Assembly (NCBI GenBank): GCA_013115135.1
Contig: JABANP010000693.1
Coordinates: 1-22,006 of the forward strand
Direction of reading: 5' to 3'
Source: Perkinsus olseni
Lineage: Eukaryota; Perkinsozoa; Perkinsida; Perkinsidae
Length of the DNA stretch: 22,006 nucleotides
The position numbers and the translations under genes were made by a program. Positions 1 to 9,454 of the stretch are shown here, piece after piece (within the stretch, counting starts at the first letter, position 1; each line of letters begins with the position of its first letter). The notes below the pieces were generated by a model. It did no database searches. It saw nothing but the letters and a program-made list of their open reading frames with translations, and was not told where the DNA came from.

Positions 1-511
1 TTTTACGTGAGTGAGGTACCGCAGTACCGTATTGTAGGCATAGTCCGCTTGAACCATGGAGTATATATAAAGTACATAGCGACTCACGTGTCAAAGGCAA
101 CGACCCGACTGACGAAGCTGAAGTAACCTGCTGGTAGAGGGACCACGCAGACTTCATTTTGTGACAGAGTACCCTTTGCGTAACCCTGAAGGCAAAAGGC
201 AGATAGCTTATGTTGAGTCAAAGTCGCTGCTGTAGCGACTGCTGTTGTATTTCGCGAACGCTTCTGCGTGCGAGACCGCTTCTGCGACCGCGAGGCTGAT
301 CAGGCTTGGTCGACACCGATGCCTGCTGAAAACAAGACAACAGGGGTCCACTGCAGAGAAGGCAACACCGTCCACTTGACCATAGGGTTTGGGTAGGGAA
401 AAAAACCACAAACGAACTGCTGGGATCCTCTGAGGGGCTTGATGATATCGATGGCATAATTGCAAAAGGTTAATGAATTGTCAAGGACGGCATGACCGAC
501 TCTGCGACATA
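1..511 (-). other. Region downstream of RT/RNase H, no convincing gene
   Basis: About 510 nt follow the apparent end of the RT/RNase H reading frame. Two overlapping minus-strand ORFs of about 80 codons (roughly 465-208 and 457-218) have compositionally biased products and no recognisable domain. The second starts with ATG and its product has a CxxC pair and a basic, glutamine-rich end. They may be remnants of a third retroelement ORF or 3' untranslated sequence. A TATA-like run lies at about 61-69 on the plus strand, with no gene attached to it. Confidence 0.3.
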
Positions 512-2870
512 CTACTCAACAGCTGAAAGGTGGAGCGAAACTGTAGTGGAGCGATCACTGTAGTGAACCAGAAAAGGAAAAAAATCAGGATGGACTTGTC
601 TCCAGCAGGGAAGAACTGGAGTTGGAAGTTGCCTAGACAATGAATCAGCAAGCCAGTTCTCAGAACCACTCAAGTAAACAGTGTTCAAAAACGAATCCAG
701 AGCGAGCGAGGAGTTGTGCCATACTTCTAAGTAGCGCAGAAAGTGTTGAGCTGCGAGAATAGAGCTTCGATAGGGCCCCGACGACCGATTGATTATCAGT
801 GAAAAGATGAAGTATGATGGGACTCCTGTCGCGCATCGTAGAGGACGAAGAAGGCCTGGAATCTAATGACGAAGCAAGCTCAAGTGACATGTTGATAGTT
901 GCGGAGGCCGCTAACAACTCGAGCAACGTCATATCCGAGCTCGAAATAATGGTGGGAGAAGCAAGGAGCGTGGACCACGGACCCAGCGTCTCTGGAGAAA
1001 CGGGCTGAGAAAAATACAAGCCTGTGTTGAAGAAAGAAACAAATCCACCGAGACCGAAAGTACTAGCATCGGAACAAGCTACGAGATGGCGAGCAGTGGA
1101 CGAAGGACCGTAATCGACGAAAACTGGAAAGCGTAGAGACGAATCTCGAAGAACCGATAACCAGAACTGAGAAACCTGGAAGCCCGAAGACGTCGTAGAC
1201 AACGTGAGTGAGTGAAGAGAACGACGTTCGACCACACTGAGCAACGAAAAGTAAGGTTGGAGAAAGCTCTTCAGATAAGGCGCTATCTGTGTAACGAAGA
1301 GGAGACGCCCGGCTATGCGGGCTAGGGCGGACTTGGAGACCAGTCGAGACCGTAGAATATCCATTAGCTGTTCACGGGCTCTAACGAGAATGCTGTCTCG
1401 TATATGCACATACAAATGAGAGTTCTCGTAGGTAAAAACAAATCCGATATACTCAGTCGAAAGTTGGTGGAAGGAACACTTCCCCCAGGATAAGTCTATG
1501 CCTAGAACCCGCCATAGTAGAAGGCACAAAGACACGCACATGTCATACTCACAAGGAGGAATCGCCATCAGGCCATCATCAACATAGATAAGGCTGGCAA
1601 AAGGTAGATCCGGGGCGAAGCACTGGATTAGCTTCCGGAGGATGCGAATAACCGCTGCTGCAATTCTGCACCAATGGAAAGGCGCCAAACGAACGCCGAA
1701 CGGTAACGCCCGGTGTTGGTAGGCTTTGCCGTTTACACGGACGCACAACCTATGTACATCGGATGGATGGACATACAAGTTTCGAAAAGCGGAAGCAACG
1801 TCATAGCCGAAGAAGACAGGGCTAGGATGACCCTGAGATGGAGATTGACACCCGGGGTCTGACGCATCTGTCAAACAAGACAGGAGGTCACCTAAGCATC
1901 GCTGGACATCTCGCAAACGTGGCAGTGACACAGTTTCACATGCCCTCATATGAGCATTTAGCCCATTGCGACGAAAATCCTCGACAATACGATACTTTGG
2001 TGTTACTCCGTCTGGGCCTACCTTCTTAATCAACGCCATGCGGGCGAACACCCTCTCGGGATCAGAAGCCTCAGCATTTGATAACTGAATCATTCGGCCT
2101 TTCTGAACCTCCTCTAAAATAATAATACCCTCGGTGACAGAAGGATCCTCTTCCGCCGAGGTATAGTTCGCCAAATTTCGTAAGCGGAGGAGTTGTAAGG
2201 CCTCGTCCTCTTTTCTCTTCGTATACTCAGGAAAAAGGCCGGTCTTGGGGATGGCATGATCGACTCCAAGGGATACTCCCTCATCAACCTGGTCGGCCAG
2301 GGACGTGTCGGGGTCGTGTAACGCCAAAATTAGCTTACGGAGAATATCAGCACGTACGGGTGCACCGCAATGTGCCTTCCGAGACGAACAGTGGAGGGCT
2401 GTAGCCAACGCTGCCTGGCACTCTGAGGCCGCGCAAGTGAGAGCTCGCTCCAACGACGACACTTGTTCCTTCGAAGGTGTACCGTGAATGGACTGTACCA
2501 GGAGCTCGAGCTTATTCTTTTTGACACAATTAACAAAGATATCAGTTACCAGCTTGGTATCTGGTTGTTCAGAGTAGAGAGCTTCACTAGTGTGCTGACT
2601 AGGAAGACGAGCTCCCAGACCCGAGCCGTCGCGCAGGGGCTCCGCTGATACCGCTGAAAAATGTTCTTTCCCCAAACTCGTTAGAGACTCAACATATCTC
2701 TGGAGAGATGGCAACATGGAACTGTCATTCTTCTCGACAGGGGAACGAGGGTCCTGACCACACTCAGTAGGAGGTGGCAGGAAGGCAGACTCGGCTCGTC
2801 TACGGCGAGTGTAACGACGCCGCCGCTCAGTGGTACTGGTGCGGCTCCTCTTGCCGTGATTAGTAGTCAT
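512..2870 (-). pseudogene. Reverse transcriptase/RNase H, frame broken near its C terminus
   Basis: The ATG at 2870 opens a 736-codon frame that ends at 660. The N terminus is Arg-rich (residues 8-26), suiting nucleic-acid binding. RT motifs are clear: a YRIVEDFRR block at 293-301, the first catalytic Asp in GYDVASAF (Asp357), LPFG, and YVDD (429-432) with the paired aspartates. An RNase H domain follows, with Asp601 in ACSDAS, Glu651 in LLELLAAS and Asp692 in FTDNQS. The frame stops at 660, but the expected end of RNase H, the string ENWLADSLSR, continues in another minus-strand frame just beyond and runs to a TAG at 514-512. This is a one- or two-base shift near 665: decay, a sequencing error or programmed frameshifting. 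The family is retroelement RT of the Ty3/DIRS type. No integrase or recombinase follows inside the window. Confidence 0.85.
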
Positions 2871-3017
2871 TTATGAAAAAAAAAGGATTTAACAACCTGG
2901 AACAGAGGTGCAAAGCCCTTCTATGAAGGAACGCAAGCCCAAGTGGCTCAGCCACTCATCCGACACTCTATAGGTGCACTTGGGAGAAACTACTGAACTG
3001 TAGACTCCGAAAGTAGA
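2871..3017 (-). other. Gap between gag-like and RT ORFs
   Basis: A 147-nt gap separates the gag-like stop from the RT start. It contains an A-run just before 2880 on the plus strand (a T-run upstream of the RT ATG when read on the minus strand). No frameshift signal joins the ORFs. How RT is expressed (reinitiation, separate transcript, trans-splicing) cannot be told from the sequence. Confidence 0.4.
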
Positions 3018-4211
3018 CTACTTGTGAGAATTATCAGGTCGAGAAGGAATAGAAAAGGACAGCTTCGACGGTGGGCCTTGTCCAAAGGAAGGCGCGGCCG
3101 GACGCTTCGGGCCCTGCCGCGAGAATTTCCCGACGTGAGCAGCTTGAGTGCTACTACTCGCAGTGACAAATGTATTAGGGTTGCCTTGTGATTGACGAAG
3201 AGTACTGCGCGGCGCGGTCTGGCCGTTCATGGCAAGACCAACAGCTTCCGACGCTTTGGCAGACCAGAGGTCGAAAGACTTATAACACTGTGCCAGACTC
3301 CGTGTACCACTCCGACAAGTAGCATCTATCGCTTGTCGAACGGACTTGTCAACACAAGCAGCCACCGACCAATTATATTCCGCCGCGTACCATAGGATAC
3401 GCTCATGGAAGGCTAACATATCCAGAACGGAAATATACCCAGCGTCGTCGCTCTCGGAACTGCTGTCCGAAGCCTCGGACTCTCCTTGTTGATCGGGTGT
3501 CTTGTCAGAGGACGACTCAGCTTCTTGAACCACCAGAACCGCCACCGAATAGATGATGAACGCCCTGGACCATTTAGCACTGAAATTCTTGATGGGCTTC
3601 GCTCTGCTCTTTTCCTCATCCGTAGTGGAAGGAAGTAGCTTCCTAACTAGGACGGGGTTACCATCGAGATCCTCGGCCAGGCTGCTAGCTTCGAAAGTGG
3701 AACTAGAGCTATTAAAATATTTGTCGAAGTCAATGTAAGCGGACGGATTTAAGTACAAAGCCTCGAGAAGTCGTTGAGGTGGGACCAAAGACGACGGAAA
3801 CTCGGCTCTGCCCAGTCTCGCGGACAGTGACTTCATCGCGCGAATAAAAGTACGACGATGACGAGAGGCCTTCGAACCAGCTTTTCCGGCCGGAGCCGAG
3901 GACTGCTGCTGATTGATCTGCTGTGAGGCCAAGAGGGCTTGATGATTGAGTTGAGCTTCAGCTTCATCACGCGCTGCTTGAAGGAGTGATGCTACTGTCC
4001 CTTTCCAAACTGAATTGGTCGTCCCTTCGGGGGCCGCAATGGCTGTCGTCGCGGCTCCGATCAGTCCGGGAGCAAGGGAAGCGAGAGACCTAGCTTTCGT
4101 TACTTGACTAGAAACAAGAAACTCGTGTAACTTCAGGACAGTGTCCTCGGATTCACAAACCGCTCGCAGCACCTCGAAGATGTCGTCATTCTGGACCTCG
4201 TCACCGGGCAT
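3018..4211 (-). CDS. Gag-like protein of the retroelement
   Basis: A 397-residue ORF starts with ATG at 4211 and directly precedes the RT gene on the same strand, the position of a gag gene. It has a helical-looking N-terminal half, a Gln/Ala-rich stretch near residues 88-110 followed by a basic patch (KASRHRR), and an acidic serine-rich linker around residues 235-262. The C-terminal tail is Pro/Gly/Ser-rich and basic. There is no CCHC zinc knuckle, which is usual for DIRS-like gag proteins but less so for Ty3-type ones. I recognise it from context and composition only, not from a conserved motif. It is open from end to end, suggesting a fairly young insertion despite the break in RT. Confidence 0.6.
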   Translation of the reverse strand: MPGDEVQNDDIFEVLRAVCESEDTVLKLHEFLVSSQVTKARSLASLAPGLIGAATTAIAAPEGTTNSVWKGTVASLLQAARDEAEAQLNHQALLASQQINQQQSSAPAGKAGSKASRHRRTFIRAMKSLSARLGRAEFPSSLVPPQRLLEALYLNPSAYIDFDKYFNSSSSTFEASSLAEDLDGNPVLVRKLLPSTTDEEKSRAKPIKNFSAKWSRAFIIYSVAVLVVQEAESSSDKTPDQQGESEASDSSSESDDAGYISVLDMLAFHERILWYAAEYNWSVAACVDKSVRQAIDATCRSGTRSLAQCYKSFDLWSAKASEAVGLAMNGQTAPRSTLRQSQGNPNTFVTASSSTQAAHVGKFSRQGPKRPAAPSFGQGPPSKLSFSIPSRPDNSHK

Positions 4212-4886
4212 GACTATAGCAAACTATCGTACGACAGACAACGCTAGAACGAAAAACAACTAAAGAGGAATGATTCCTAACCATTACTCGGGAAAAAGAC
4301 GCGCTTCTCAATGAGTGAGACTTCATTTGCACTAATTAATTAACGTTAGTTCGCAACGCGACACTCTGGGCCGGTGGCAAAGAGAAGATGAAGGAATGTA
4401 GCCGTATGAAACGAGGGTTGATGCCTCTCGAGGGAGGTCAGACTCTGAAGACTCATCACTACGAGAACGAAACGCGACACGTCATTGTCGATGATTACTA
4501 TGGAATCATGACGGAACACGTGTTACAACGGCGCTGTTATTAGCCACGACCTCAATTTGTGAGGGCAAAGGGCGGGGGAAAGCTCTAAGGGAATTCCACC
4601 CGGGAAGGCGGCGGGCAGGTCACGCGGAATGTCGCAGACCCGCTCACGCCGACGTAGCATAGAGAAACTGAGAAGAGAGGCAATTGGAAGGTGGTCCACG
4701 CGTCTCCGCAGGACCACTCCTCGCGACTGCCGTGCACAAATTACCACTCCAGAAATCGGTAATCGTAACGCAGCTAGAACAAGTATCATCATCGGAAACG
4801 ACTAGCTTAAGTAGTGCAGGATTGTGTGACTACGTCCCCTGCCGCGATGGTTTCACCCTCAGTAAAGCCTGCGGCCTTCCTTGCAC
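4212..4886. other. Leader or flank upstream of the gag-like ORF, no gene seen
   Basis: About 675 nt between the gag-like start and the left edge of array homology. Short ORFs here (for example 4792-4523 minus and 4684-4956 plus) overlap each other and resemble nothing known. I compared the stretch by eye with positions 1-200 for a terminal repeat and saw only a ten-base likeness (ACTTCATTTT at 150-159 against a near match at 4320), too short to use. A single odd palindrome AGGAAT-G-ATTCCT lies near 4266. Confidence 0.35.
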
Positions 4887-5368
4887 AGGACATGGCGGAG
4901 CGACGCCTCTGGGCCCCCGGGCCGGGCTTGGCCTAAGGATACCAGTTCTGCCTTGATCAGACTCTGCTCGGCTGACGAGAGCAATTTTATATTAGATCCA
5001 AGATCACGCGAGGCTCGAGGTCTGCCTGTATGTGCTGGCTAGGGGCTTCCATATGCCGTTGGACGCTCCCTGACGTACGAATTGTGGTCCGAAATGTTGA
5101 TATGACTTCTCCACGGGATGATACAGCATCGGATCTTCTGCCAATGTAAGGCTCGCAGTCTCGCTTTGGCTGCTGCCCCTCAATCGTAGACGGCCCCGTT
5201 GGGAGGGCTTAGGTAGCGGCGATGATACGTGATGTAGTATTGAGCGCATGAGGAAGCACGCGAATTCAATCCTGGTCCCGTCTTTTTTTCGGCTCAGGTC
5301 AGGAATAATCTCCTCTAGCCTAAAGTACTACTACTAATCCCACCAACGGAGATGGTTCCTCTCCGCCA
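4887..5368 (+). repeat. Upstream module of the LicD array, copy 1
   Basis: Near-identical to 11341-11830, and to 20537-20925 upstream of B3. It ends just before each gene's proximal 5' region and is the only part shared by all three gene-upstream regions, so it probably holds the distal promoter. The left end is abrupt, with retroelement-side DNA on the other side. At 4932-4939 it carries the unexpanded 8-mer CCTAAGGA that is expanded in the second copy (11379-11400). Confidence 0.7.
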
Positions 5369-5390
5369 CCAGTTTAAAACTGGCAGTTTT
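5369..5390. repeat. Triplet palindrome, T = CCAGTTTT
   Basis: Seven bases of T, then the full reverse complement AAAACTGG, then the last seven bases of T; all 22 positions fit. The A2 upstream region has the plain 8-mer at 11831-11838, so this is an exact 14-nt difference between two otherwise similar copies. It lies about 70 nt before the A1 start codon. Confidence 0.9.
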
Positions 5391-5404
5391 CGAGTTGAGC
5401 GAGC

Positions 5405-5458
5405 ATGACGTTACCGACCCTTCTTCGTAGGTTTTTTGATTGTGTAATTATTTCCTAA
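5405..5458 (+). promoter_or_regulatory. Possible upstream ORF overlapping the A1 start
   Basis: An ATG at 5405 opens a 17-codon frame whose TAA (5456-5458) overlaps the A1 start codon as TAATG. In the A2 copy this ATG is a TTG and an extra T puts the stretch in frame with A2, so the uORF is specific to A1. It would lie in the 5' leader only if transcription starts upstream, or if no trans-splice acceptor intervenes (a CTTCGTAG site lies at about 5423-5430). Regulatory meaning is inference. Confidence 0.3.
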
Positions 5459-6594
5459 TGCTACCTGTGCATGCCTGCACGGTGTTATTGCTATGCATAC
5501 CAACTTTTGCTGAAATCGTGACCACCACGACTCCTGCAGAATTAGACATTGAAGTCTCTACCCAACTCTCCTTTGATAACCCTCCCCTCGACCGACTATA
5601 CTTCTGCCCGCGAGGCAAAATAGAGGCGGCCCGAGTCGGCACCAGCTGGCCGGCATATCCGGTCACTCTGAACACTTCGGAGTGTCTGAACTATGACCAA
5701 ATTATGGGGCTTCCCAATCGACAACAAAATCTTGAGTGCATCGCGAGTGCCACCGAGGCGTTAACCTCTGCTCTCGACAGAGTCGGGTTGAGTGAGAGCT
5801 TCCTCGTTTGGGGTAGCCTGCTGGGGTGGTATCGTCATGAAGGCGGTATTATACCCTGGGACTTTGATGGTGACGTCGCCGTTATGAAGGAGTCGTGCAA
5901 TGCAACCTTCGATGCTCTTCGTGCGAAAGGTAGTGGTGTTAAGAACATCGCCCAGGCCGTGGACGCGGAACTCCCTCGAGGCTTTCACATCGTCACCGTC
6001 ACCGATGGTGGTGTTAGTCGAGATTTGGATACCTTCTCGGGTTGTGAGGCCCAGGAGTTGAGAATTGAAGGCTACTGGCCGGGGACTGAGGATCGTATGT
6101 GCTACACCGATCTGTGGTTCCTCGACCATGAGTCCAGTAAAGGCGCCGATTGTCATTGCGATTCCATCGTTCCTTCACCTCGGGCGTGCATTGAGAATAA
6201 GTATTACTCGCGTGGATGTATCTCCGAAGCTGATTTGTTCCCCCTTGCTGATTCCACACTGCTCGGTAAAGTATCTGTGAAGGTCCCACACGACCCCTTA
6301 GGAGTGCTGAGACGTCTCTATCCCGCTGGCATCGACATCAAGAACATGGCCCCCGTACCGAAGAACCCCCTCTTCGAGGATGACTGGTCCATTGTGGTCG
6401 CTAGCAGCCCAACAGCGGTGCAACAGCCCGGGAGACACACCACTCTATGGTGGTTCGTTGCAGTCGTGATCGTTGCGATCTTAGCCTGTGTATGCATCCC
6501 GAAATTATACCGATGTTTCGTTAAACGCCGCCGTGCTGGGTACGCGCTCCCCAAGCGAGCTGATGATTCTACCCAGGAGTTTGTCATCGAGTAG
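5458..6594 (+). CDS. LicD/fukutin-family protein A1, type I membrane form (intact)
   Basis: This 378-residue protein is the only intact copy in the window. The family transfers phosphosugar alcohols or phosphocholine onto glycans using a nucleotidyltransferase-like fold. The signature is WGSLLGWYRHEGG (118-130) followed by IIPWDFDGD (131-139); Asp135, Asp137 and Asp139 are the expected metal ligands. Residues 1-18 form a signal peptide. There are two N-glycosylation sequons (Asn72, Asn148) and many cysteines, so the domain should lie in the secretory lumen or outside the cell. A membrane helix spans about 331-349, followed by a basic KRRR stop-transfer and a short tail ending FVIE. Type I topology is unusual, because Golgi fukutins are type II. 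I chose the ATG at 5458; the frame extends upstream only through a TTG at 5440. The substrate is unknown. Confidence 0.85.
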   Translation: MLPVHACTVLLLCIPTFAEIVTTTTPAELDIEVSTQLSFDNPPLDRLYFCPRGKIEAARVGTSWPAYPVTLNTSECLNYDQIMGLPNRQQNLECIASATEALTSALDRVGLSESFLVWGSLLGWYRHEGGIIPWDFDGDVAVMKESCNATFDALRAKGSGVKNIAQAVDAELPRGFHIVTVTDGGVSRDLDTFSGCEAQELRIEGYWPGTEDRMCYTDLWFLDHESSKGADCHCDSIVPSPRACIENKYYSRGCISEADLFPLADSTLLGKVSVKVPHDPLGVLRRLYPAGIDIKNMAPVPKNPLFEDDWSIVVASSPTAVQQPGRHTTLWWFVAVVIVAILACVCIPKLYRCFVKRRRAGYALPKRADDSTQEFVIE

Positions 6595-7055
6595 TGACAC
6601 TGCTTCACAAACCGATCCCCTTGCAGTTCCTCCAGTCACTGACAGTGTTCTACCGAGTCTTGCTTATGTTCTCAGTTTACACTACTCGTCGTTTTGGTGT
6701 TGTGTTGCAAGTCCACTCCGATGGTGGGTGGTGCCCGCAGCTGAACGGATGAGCTAAAGAGGGGGGGGGACTACCAAGCAGAAACCATACGCGCTCGAAG
6801 GTTGTGCGCGGTGAACGCTGTGATCAAGCTCGCGGTGCTTCAATGGAGCCCACTGCTATAGCTAGCTACGCTCCGCTCGTGTTTATGCGTGCAGGGTAGT
6901 CTGGGCACTAGCTATATCTTCAGGATGGATCTCACAAGCTCCTCTTTGCCTTCGTGTTACACGTATGTGTGGGAGTAATACGGTAGATGAGAAGGGCTCC
7001 AGTAGAAGAGGGATTTATGACACGTTGTAGCCGTGATGACGGCGGACACGAGCTC
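6595..7055. other. A1 downstream spacer, no gene seen
   Basis: About 460 nt nearly identical to 13044-13505 after A2. Contains a run of G at 6762-6770 whose length differs slightly between copies. Short plus-strand ORFs are continuations of the A1 C-terminal region in another frame. No terminator or polyadenylation signal is obvious. Confidence 0.4.
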
Positions 7056-7275
7056 GACCCAGTCCTCTGTTCCTTGGATGTGGCGGTAGAATACTAGAGA
7101 CTGCTGAGTCGACCCAGTCCTCCAGTCCCTGGATGTGAAGGTAGGATACTAGAGACTGCTGAGTCGACCCAGTCCTCCAGTCCCTGGATGTGGAGGTAGG
7201 ATACTAGGGACTGCTGACTCGACCCAGTCCTCCGCTCCCTGGATGTGGAGGTAGGATACTAGGGACTGCTGACTC
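7056..7275. repeat. 55-bp minisatellite, four copies
   Basis: Units start at 7056, 7111, 7166 and 7221 with GACCCAGTCC; a fragment follows at 7276. Each unit contains two short inverted pairs, TCCCT...AGGGA and GGACT...AGTCC, so it could fold. The matching array after A2 (13506-13725) also has four copies. Confidence 0.9.
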
Positions 7276-8349
7276 TACCCAGGCCGGGCATGGAGTCGGG
7301 CAGTTCCATCCTGTCCTATCGAGCAGTCGTGGCCGCTAGCTAGTATTTGGCCAGCAAGCACAGGCATCCGCCTTTCCAGCGGTGACACTGATGAGTATCG
7401 AGTGGATCAGAGCAGAGCCACACACTGTCAACACCACCACTCTTTGGAACGTTCAAGTTCCACTGCAGCTATTCGGTCTCCTAAGCTCGAAGTTCGATCT
7501 TCGGGGCCGATCATCGGACCCTATTATTATACCTCACAGGGGATGCTAGTTCTACTAGCCTAGTGGTATCCACTGTGTCACTCACTGACAGACACCACTG
7601 ACGCACCAACTTGATGCTATCAGGACTGTGGCGAATGCCATTCGGAATGGCACACGGAGCCGGACTGGAGTGTTGTTTTTCTTCTAATATGGCGGTCGTT
7701 GAGACTCGCTGTTCTCACTTCTCCCTCTTCTCAAGGGACTCGCCTGCCATTAGCCGATGGAATGATTCCCTCTTTTTGTCCGCCCCGGAAGCTCAACCTG
7801 TTGGCATAGCCAAGTAATGTTCGGCGGGCAGTGTGCCGTGGGTCGAGAGTGACAGTTGTAGCGCAGCTCGGGAAACAGAGCCCCCATCTTGTTCAAACAA
7901 GCAGTCACAGATCGCTACATCAGCTCTCGCTTGAGTTGCCATCTCGTATACCTACTACAATGGTGTGTTCGAGTCGCGGCAATTGCATCAAGGAAGAAGT
8001 CCGACGTCACCCGAATGGAATAGCAGTGCCCCGCGCACGGAAAGACTAGCTTTCATTCAACGAAGCAGAGAGTCTCGGTCAGAGTTCAGTCGCGCCTTTT
8101 CGACTGGCGAAGGCTCGGCGGGATGAGTGTACAGAGTGAATGTCCCGGCGTTGGTGTGACCCAGTGTCCTGCTGGAAGATCCGGTGGTGCAGCTCGCACG
8201 ATGCAAACTCCTGTTGCCACTCCACTCCCCCAAACTTTTGGAAATTGCTCCGTGATTATGGACGGTTTCTCTCTATGGTAGCTCTATCGACGTTAGTTCG
8301 CCGTCGCGATTCGCCCTTGGTCACAGTTCCTTTGCTTGTCTAGTTAGTG
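7276..8349. other. Spacer upstream of B1, with a doubtful 67-codon ORF
   Basis: About 1.07 kb almost identical to 13726-14807. An ORF with ATG at 7614 (ending 7817) gives the same protein in both copies (14072-14275), but the surrounding DNA is equally identical, so this is no evidence of selection. A second ORF (7831-8049) differs between copies. A 13-bp motif occurs twice at 7492-7517 and three times in copy 2. A GCTAGT-TCT-ACTAGC hairpin lies near 7544. The proximal B promoter and leader must be in the last few hundred bases, where a pyrimidine-rich stretch ends in AG just before the start codon. Confidence 0.35.
8335..8342. other. Unexpanded 8-mer CTTGTCTA before B1
   Basis: Plain single copy of the 8-mer that is expanded to a triplet palindrome at the same place upstream of B3 (21077-21098). 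B2 has the same plain form at 14793-14800. Confidence 0.75.
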
Positions 8350-9454
8350 ATGCCTCCTCTGCACGTCTTCACGTTATTCCTGCTTTCGCTGTCAACTTCC
8401 ACTGCAGTCGAAATATCCACTCAACTTGTCTTCGACCAGCCTCCTCTCGATCGGCTTTTCTTCTGCCCGCGAGCCAAAATAGAAGAGGCTCGAGTCAGCA
8501 GCGGCTGGCCGGCGTATCCGGTCACTCTGAACACTTCGGAGTGTCTGAACTATGACCACATTATGGGGCTTCCCAATCGACAACAAAATCTGGAGTGCAT
8601 CGCGAGTGCTACCGAGGCATTAACCTCTGCTCTCGACAGAGTCGGGTTGAGTGAGAGCTTCCTCGTTTGGGGTAGCCTGCTGGGGTGGTATCGTCATGAA
8701 GGCGGTATTATACCCTGGGACTTCGATGGTGACGTCGCCGTTATGAAGGAGTCGTGCAATGCAACCTTCGATGCTCTTCGTGCGAAGGGTAGTGGTGTTA
8801 AGAACATCGCCCAGGCCGTGGACGCGGAACTTCCTCGAGGCTTTCACATCGTCACGGTCACCGATGGTGGTGTTAGTCGGGATTTAGATACATTCTGGGG
8901 CTGCGAGGTCCTGGAGCTGCGGCTTGAGCGCGATTGGCCGTGGTTTGGCGGTCGTATGTGCTACACAGATATATGGTTCCTCGACCACGAGTCCAGTGAA
9001 GGCGCTGCCTGCCAGTGTGACTCCGACATTCCTTCCCCTCGAGTGTGTTTCGAGAATAAATACTATTCTTGCGGCTGTATCGCCGAGACTGATTTGTTTC
9101 CCCTTACCGATTCCAGACTGCTCGGTAAAGTCTCCTGTAAGGGTCCCACACAACCCCTCGGAAGTGCTGCGACGTCTCTATCCCGCCGGCATCGGCATCA
9201 AGAACATGGCCCCTGTACCCGAGAACCCCCTCTTCGAGGATAATTGGTCCATTGTTATCGCTAACAGCTCAGTGGCCCGCCTTCGAACTCACCGACCCGC
9301 TACTTTATGGTGGATCGTTATAGCGATCATTATCGCATTGTTGGTATGTGCATGCGTGCTGGTATCATACCGGTTGTACGGTAAACGGCGAGGTGGCTAT
9401 GGGCCAGCTCCACAGACTGATGACGACCTCCCACAGTTTGTGATCGGAGAGTAG
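8350..9454 (+). pseudogene. LicD/fukutin-family protein B1, frameshifted near position 9134
   Basis: Type B gene: its signal peptide (MPPLHVFTLFLLSLSTSTA) differs from type A, while the catalytic core is almost the same, with GSLLGWYR and the DFDGD metal site at 124-128. One extra C near 9133 (TCTCCTGTAA against TCTCTGTGAG in B2) shifts the frame, so the first frame ends at 9243 with unrelated residues. The correct continuation resumes in another frame to the TAG at 9452-9454 and includes a membrane helix after LWWIVIAIII, a KRRGGY stop-transfer and a tail ending FVIGE. Without the extra base the product would be 367 residues. The change may be decay or a sequencing error. The ATG at 8350 is preceded by an in-frame GTG, which I did not use. 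It lies head to tail with A1, 1.76 kb downstream. Confidence 0.85.

Larger units (their letters stand above)
1..4886 (-). mobile_element. Retroelement (gag-like plus RT/RNase H), boundaries uncertain
   Basis: Two minus-strand ORFs lie in the order gag-like then RT/RNase H. The right limit is placed where homology to the LicD array module begins: from about 4887 the sequence matches 11341 and 20537 onward, while the DNA to the left matches neither copy. I found no long terminal repeats, no protease, no integrase and no tyrosine recombinase. Any further gene or left terminus may lie beyond position 1. The order of the ORFs, the RT sequence and the absence of an integrase would suit a DIRS-like element, but a Ty3-like or decayed element is also possible. 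Confidence 0.6.

Noticed and set aside
4320..4340. Possible long terminal repeat between about 150-160 and about 4320-4330
   Set aside because: Only about ten bases agree, and neither neighbouring sequence can be aligned further.
5761..6156. 131-codon antisense ORF in each LicD-like gene
   Set aside because: It is conserved only because the sense strand is. It lies wholly inside the core and has no start context or domain of its own.
7614..7817. Identical 68-residue ORF in both A-B spacers
   Set aside because: The surrounding non-coding DNA is equally identical after a recent duplication, so the identity says nothing about selection. Kept only as a note in the spacer entries.
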